Shown piece by piece: positions 25,331 through 29,672 of a stretch of 29,672 nucleotides of DNA. Position 1 is the stretch's first letter. The number at the start of each line of letters is the position of its first letter. A program made the translations under genes and the position numbers. Source of the DNA: Apostichopus californicus (Eukaryota > Echinodermata > Holothuroidea > Aspidochirotida > Stichopodidae); contig JAIPMN010010293.1 of assembly GCA_020650975.1 (NCBI GenBank), positions 1 through 29,672 of the forward strand, read 5' to 3'. The notes beneath the pieces were generated by a model. The model ran no database searches, had not been told where the DNA came from, and saw only the letters and a list, made by a program, of their open reading frames with translations.

Positions 25331-28300
25331 GTGAGTCTAGCTGACTTTGTAATCTTGGTAGGATGGAGAAGAATAGTTCTCTACTGCAACATAGCTAAGA
25401 TGTGTGTGTCACTCCTATTGTATGCAGGGTTGAAATAAGGATTTGTGGACCAGGAGCCACTTTCTAAAAAAGTGGCTCCTGGTTCGCGGCAATTTCAGTA
25501 GGACCAGGAGCTATTTTCTCACTACCAGGAGAAACAAAATTCAAGTACGGCATGTACGTACGTATCAGTACAGGTGTTGTGGGATATATAAACCATGTGC
25601 ACCAGTTCTATTGTGCATGCACTCGATCGATCAGTGATTTATCAAATCGCTAGCAGTTACTATATATAGCACTAGCATGTAATGTAGTTTCAGGCTTCTG
25701 TGCAGCGCATGATAAGGCTGATATTTACAGGAGTATGGGGACGCTTATTTGCCGACAAAGAAGCGCCCGTGCGTATTGTATTTTCATGTCCAGGGGCGCT
25801 ATTTTAGTGCTTGCGGGCGCGAATAGCGCCTGGGCGCCCGCTTATTTCAACCCTTGATTGTATGTACCATTTTGAATTCAGGTATCAAACTTTACTTCAG
25901 CAGAGCATATAATGTACACTATCCAGTAGATTTGATGACAGTTGATATTTATTCTTTTGAACCATGTGAAAATTTCTGAAAACTTGTTCATAAGACAAGA
26001 ATGTCAATAATTGATTACAAAGCAATTAAACGTGTTGTCATAAAATTATTATCTTTGTTTTATTGGTCTTAAATGCATAGTCAACACAAGAAACTCTGCA
26101 GTGCCCTAGCATAGTGGTGTCGTGGTCGATGGCACCTGTGAATTGAAGTAATTCATTTAAAAAAATTGTATGAATTTCCTAAGAACTGCATAATTAAGTT
26201 TGAACTGTGTGTTTGTAAAAGCTGCCAAGTAGTATCTTGGTGATCTAGTGCTAAACCTCTCCAGTTGTAGTTTAATGTAGTAATGAAAAGTGCAGTATTT
26301 GTAGTATAATTAAAATGTTGTAGTATTAATGTAGTGTAATATTTTGAAAACTATTATGATTTAAATTTGTTCAACCTCATGATTAAATAATTTTGATTTT
26401 ATCTTCTAGGAGGTTGGCAGAATGAAAATGGAACTGTTTGCCCACATTGTACCTAAAACAGCTGAAAATTTCAGGCAGTTCTGTACTGGTGAATTCATGT
26501 AAGCTGGAAAGGTTTTTCTTCTGTACTTTGTAATTGTTTAGAAAGTCAGACATGATATTAAAGAGCAACCAAAAGTCAAGTTCAGATTCCTGCACAATGT
26601 TCTACTTTAATTATTAAGAAATGAAAATGCTTTGTTTGTATGTGGTATGTACTCTGACTTGGCTCAAGGTATGCTTATACCCAGTAAGTGGCTCAATAAT
26701 GGGGACGTTTGATGAACACAGATGAAACACTTTACAACAATTGTAGACATTTCATGTCCCATTTGTAAGTCATTTATTGTTAACATATCATGTAAATTTA
26801 GTTTCCGCTTCTTTAGAAGTGAAATTTATACAGCCCAAATATAAACTGAAAATGATTAAATGGTCATATAATCTGCTATGTTCGAAATTTCAATTTTTTT
26901 TATCAATGCCAACCTGGAAATTTGTGTTTACTGTAATTCCAGGATTAATATAAAGGGGTATATTACCGTCCAGAAAAGTTTTCCTCCAAAGTTGTAATAT
27001 GATTACATTTAGTTGCTGCACATATAAAATTCAAATACTACATCTTAACCCCTTTTTTTTGGCATATATTTTATACAGGAAGGACGGTGTACCTCAAGGG
27101 TTCAAGGGCTGTACCTTTCACAGGGTGATCAAGGATTTTATGGTCCAGGGTGGAGACTTTCTCAAGGTAAGTACATTACTTCTAAAAAAAAAGGAAAACT
27201 GTTTGCCCCATAATGCTTACTTTGTCTCTATTATTAAGTATGATATTATTTCCTTTTAGTTTTTTCATAGCATCTGAATATTCATAACTTAACTTGCATT
27301 CGATTATCCTTCTTTTGTATATACGTTCAATTTATTCAAGGCTATAATATACTATTTATCGAGTCGAGATATATACGTTCACAGGGATGTGCCCAGGATT
27401 TCCTGAGTGCCGGGTATACTGATCGCCGTCCTGGGGGAGGGGGATGGCCCCTCCCCTTTGAGAAATTTTTCGATTTTTGAAGGTGCTCAGATGCCAAATG
27501 CAGGCACTTGTGTAGCTTTTTAAGCACATACACTAGTTTTGCTAACAATTTACATTTTTAAATTTTTTTTAGTGAAATATATTACGTACCTGGTAAAAGT
27601 TATTAGTTTGTTTCAAAGAAAGTTTACAAGGGACCGATTGAGGGCCGTAAGTAATGTTTCTCGCATGCGTAACTGATGCAATATTAGTCTGTATGATTTT
27701 GGCATAGGCTAGGCCCAATTTATGTTGAATGTATTGTTAGGAATGTTTGGATTTTAAATGAAAATAGTGCTGGGCGGGATTCACGATTTTTAAGACAGTG
27801 CTGGGCGGTAATTGTTAGTGCCGGGCGGTGCCGCCCAGCGTGGGCACATCCCTGCGTTCAGGAAATTCACCCACATCTCTTTATTTCTTTTAATTTTTTT
27901 TATAACTCTCTGCTTACATGATTATTGAACCCAATCTAAGGTAGGAAATTTGGGTGGGGGGGGGGGGGAAGTGAAAGATGGATAAGAGGGAAGTTATTTT
28001 ACAGAGCTCTGTTTAATAATCATACAGTAGAATCTTTGATGTGATTAGATGTTCAGGTGATTTCATCCACATGATTTCTTGTTTAGTTAAATTGACTACC
28101 TACACTATGAAAGAACAAAATGTTTTCCCAAAGTGTGTTAACAACAGATGAGAGCTCAACATGAATACTTTTTGTGCAAAATACGAAGGAATTGGTACAA
28201 ACATCAAGACTTTACTTGATAGCATTAAATGTATGATCAATTTGAAATAAGTAAAGACGTTAATTGCCAAAAACAACTATATTTTCTGCACTTTAACTTT

Positions 28301-29608
28301 TAAAGTGTATAATTTGACAATTTGATCATTATTGACACAGACTCTTGTCCAAACGATGCTAAATCAACACAAAACATGTTACTTTCCCGCCTCCCTAGTC
28401 TTCCTTTCTCTTCTTGAAAAGCTGTATAGACATCTAAATACACTTCTTTCTGTAGTAAGTTCCTGAGTGTTAGGATATAACTTGCAAGTGTGAACGTTAG
28501 GGAACAAAGTAGTAGGAAACAAAATTGTAAAATTCTATATATTTATTAAAGCCTGTAAAAATTTGGAACAAATACCAGTTACAATCTTTCAAATCGACTC
28601 TTCATAATGATCTGTTGGGTTTCAAACAGTGGTTTCACAGTATTATAAGTGGGCTAAATCATTCCTTGCAGGGTGACGGTACTGGAATGGCCAGTATCTA
28701 TGGAGACAAATTTGCTGATGAATCGTTCCGACTGAAGCATGATGGGCCTGGATTACTTTCAATGGTGAGTGTTTTAAAATCTTAAAAGATGTTTATTCCC
28801 TCGTTCCAAAGTTTATGGCATAATATTGATGGCATAGAAAAAGACATGTAAACACTGTGTTATAAAATGGTGCTGAAATTTGGTTACTCTATCTCTCTAT
28901 CTCTGATACAGATATGAGTTTAGTAAAGCTAGTAAGATGACTACTGTACATAAATATAAGTAATCTGTAACCTTTATGAGACTGCTGTCACCACTAGTTG
29001 CAACAAGGCTACTTAAAGGTATTGAAGACTCTCCCCAAACCGTGTGCGGCCATCTGACAAAAGTTAACTTTCCGTTGCTTGCAAGTGACGTTTTGTTTGT
29101 GTGGCTACAAAATGCAGACAGTAGAGTAATGCAACATGATACCTTGTTATCTTTAGCTGGACCTGAGATGTCCATCGCTGTATTGTGTGTACACTGTGCT
29201 GTGGTTATTGACCGCAGCTGTATGTACTGACTGTACACTAGTGTCTAATTACCGACGGTAGCAAGCTGTGTGTGTGTATTTTCTGGGATTGATGGTGGTG
29301 TCTAACACTTCTGTTACACCTCATTCGAAACTAGGTCAGATTACCGGCATTAGACGTTTCTCTTTGCGCGAGTCTTCACACCCTTTAAGCTGGAGGTGAG
29401 CCCAACCATCTGCTTTAACAATGACCAGAGTTGCTGATTCCCTAACTTTGACGATTCAATTTTCTTCTGATCTTTCCAGGCCAATGCCGGCCCAGACACT
29501 AACGGCTGTCAGTTTTTCATTACTTGTGCAAAGTGCGATTTCTTGGATGGGAAACATGTCGTGTTTGGTAAAGTCATAGATGGTTTATTAGTGATGAGAA
29601 AGATTGAG
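25246..29608 (+). CDS. PPIH: PPIH: cyclophilin H, spliceosomal peptidyl-prolyl isomerase (3' end beyond the window)
   Basis: Known role: PPIH (USA-CYP) is a single-domain cyclophilin in the nucleus that binds PRPF4 in the U4/U6 and U4/U6.U5 tri-snRNP and catalyses cis-trans isomerisation of Xaa-Pro bonds. Seen here: five coding exons (25268-25330, 26410-26498, 27079-27166, 28672-28764, 29480-29608) join to 154 residues. The family marker GEF-x-KDGVP (48-56), absent from CypA, is present. Active-site residues are conserved: R66, F71, M72, Q74 ([15 protein letters not shown]), Q122, F124, L133 and H137. The tryptophan expected at 132 (CDWLDGKH) is Phe (CDFLDGKH). Human PPIH has 177 residues, so the last roughly 23 lie to the right. 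The start at 25268 gives an N terminus only slightly shorter than human. An acceptor at 25245 shows that a 5' UTR exon lies upstream, not located. Confidence 0.97.
25425..25856. mobile_element. hAT-type MITE with perfect 8-bp target duplication, in PPIH intron
   Basis: The element begins CAGGGTTGAAATAAG and ends with the inverse CTTATTTCAACCCTTG (one-base indel). It is flanked on both sides by ATTGTATG (25417-25424 and 25857-25864), an intact 8-bp target duplication as made by hAT transposases. Inside is a 14-bp hairpin (25450-25463 with 25469-25482), and the right third is GC-rich with repeated GGGCGC motifs. It has no transposase, so it is non-autonomous and fairly young. Confidence 0.9.
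25865..26409 (+). other. Rest of PPIH intron, no gene seen
   Basis: AT-rich sequence with a few repeated GTAGTAT(T/A) words near 26270-26340 and the polypyrimidine tract of the next acceptor. Confidence 0.6.
26410..26498 (+). CDS. PPIH: PPIH second coding exon
   Basis: The exon is 89 nt with acceptor ATCTTCTAG. It encodes [20 protein letters not shown] then FRQFCTGEF, and ends two bases into a codon (AT|GTAAGC). The split codon becomes Met51 where human PPIH has Arg. Confidence 0.97.
26499..27078 (+). other. PPIH intron, no gene seen
   Basis: AT-rich intron without repeats or open frames that stand out; it ends in a T-run and acceptor TTATACAG. Confidence 0.6.
27079..27166 (+). CDS. PPIH: PPIH third coding exon (catalytic Arg)
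   Basis: The exon is 88 nt with borders TTATACAG| and AAG|GTAAGT. It encodes [20 protein letters not shown] then MVQGGDFLK, including the catalytic Arg66 and the Phe71/Gln74 pocket residues. Confidence 0.97.
27382..27854. mobile_element. Inverted-repeat MITE in PPIH intron
   Basis: CAGGGATGTGCCCA at 27382-27395 and its perfect reverse complement at 27841-27854 bound the element. CGTTCA flanks both ends (27376-27381, 27855-27860). The interior has several (T/C)GCTGGGCGG/GCCGGGCGG words on the right and a G-rich left part. The CAGGG ends are hAT-like, although six identical flanking bases is short of the usual eight. Confidence 0.85.
27855..28671 (+). other. Rest of PPIH intron
   Basis: It contains a poly-G tract at 27955-27969 and otherwise AT-rich sequence without recognised features. 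Confidence 0.6.
28672..28764 (+). CDS. PPIH: PPIH fourth coding exon
   Basis: The exon is 93 nt, phase 0 to 0. It encodes [20 protein letters not shown] then [11 protein letters not shown], with donor ATG|GTGAGT. Confidence 0.97.
29013..29389. mobile_element. Probable MITE in PPIH intron
   Basis: The left end CTTAAAGGTATTGAAGACTC and the inverse of the right end CTTAAAGGGTGTGAAGACTC match at 17 of 20 positions. Both ends carry TTAA, which might be a TTAA target site as used by piggyBac, or part of the terminal repeat. The 377-bp interior has plus and minus open frames that I read as chance frames of the repeat. Confidence 0.6.
29480..29608 (+). CDS. PPIH: PPIH fifth coding exon
   Basis: The exon is 129 nt, phase 0 to 0. 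It encodes [20 protein letters not shown], then [20 protein letters not shown] and KIE, with donor GAG|GTAAGT. It holds Gln122, Phe124 and His137 of the active site and the unusual Phe132. The final exon or exons are outside the window. Confidence 0.97.
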
Positions 29609-29672
29609 GTAAGTTTGTGTGAGAGTAACAACAAAAGTTTTGTTTTGTAACCTATTAACAGATGATAACTCA

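Noticed and set aside
25443..25637. 64-codon open frame after PPIH start exon
   Set aside because: It lies wholly inside the hAT MITE and is not a transposase.
27342..27548. 68-codon minus-strand frame
   Set aside because: It falls across the border of the MITE at 27382 and has no independent support.
28897..29238. 113-codon minus-strand frame and its 84-codon plus-strand partner
   Set aside because: Both mostly lie inside the inverted-repeat element at 29013-29389; no homology.

Overview
The window is animal nuclear DNA. It is AT-rich, its genes are split into many short exons with canonical GT/AG borders, and its introns are full of small transposon-like elements. Two conserved genes lie head to head. 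An interstitial TTAGGG-type telomere tract, vertebrate-like gene structures, a LINE 3' end with a GCGCCTTGAGCA-type tail and MITE-like repeats suggest a marine deuterostome. An echinoderm is my best guess, perhaps a sea cucumber, but this is inference and was not checked.

Positions 1 to about 24.2 kb (minus strand) hold ARMC9, a LisH and armadillo-repeat protein of the ciliary base linked to Joubert syndrome in humans. Nineteen coding exons from 22244 down to 5037 join in consistent phase into 631 residues that follow vertebrate ARMC9, including a 16-nt microexon at 18413-18428. The less conserved tail uses exons at 2504-2556, 2058-2100 and 1557-1638, and possibly 4117-4155. It then either ends at 1373-1416 or continues through 926-963 and 1-94 past the left edge.

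About 24.04-24.3 kb looks like a shared promoter, with an ETS site and two CCAAT boxes of opposite orientation. Around it lie a telomere-repeat island framed by inverted repeats (22.86-23.08 kb) and a cluster of TAGGCCTA palindromes (23.26-24.67 kb).

Positions 25246-29608 (plus strand) hold PPIH, the cyclophilin of the U4/U6.U5 tri-snRNP. Five coding exons give residues 1-154; the last roughly 23 residues lie beyond the right edge. The tryptophan of the cyclosporin pocket is phenylalanine here.

The introns hold hAT-like and other inverted-repeat MITEs (11.5, 25.4, 27.4 and 29.0 kb), a tRNA-derived SINE (16.4-16.6 kb), a truncated LINE (19.15-19.4 kb), a 189-bp tandem repeat with a hammerhead-like motif (19.95-20.3 kb), and several tandem duplications at 5.0-6.9 kb, one of which copies an ARMC9 exon. 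The two genes are not known to act in one pathway; a shared promoter would explain the pairing. I found no clearly new biological system. The items most worth a second look are the exon duplication, the microexon, the framed telomere island, the retrozyme-like tandem and an unexplained 152-codon open frame at 13155-13613.
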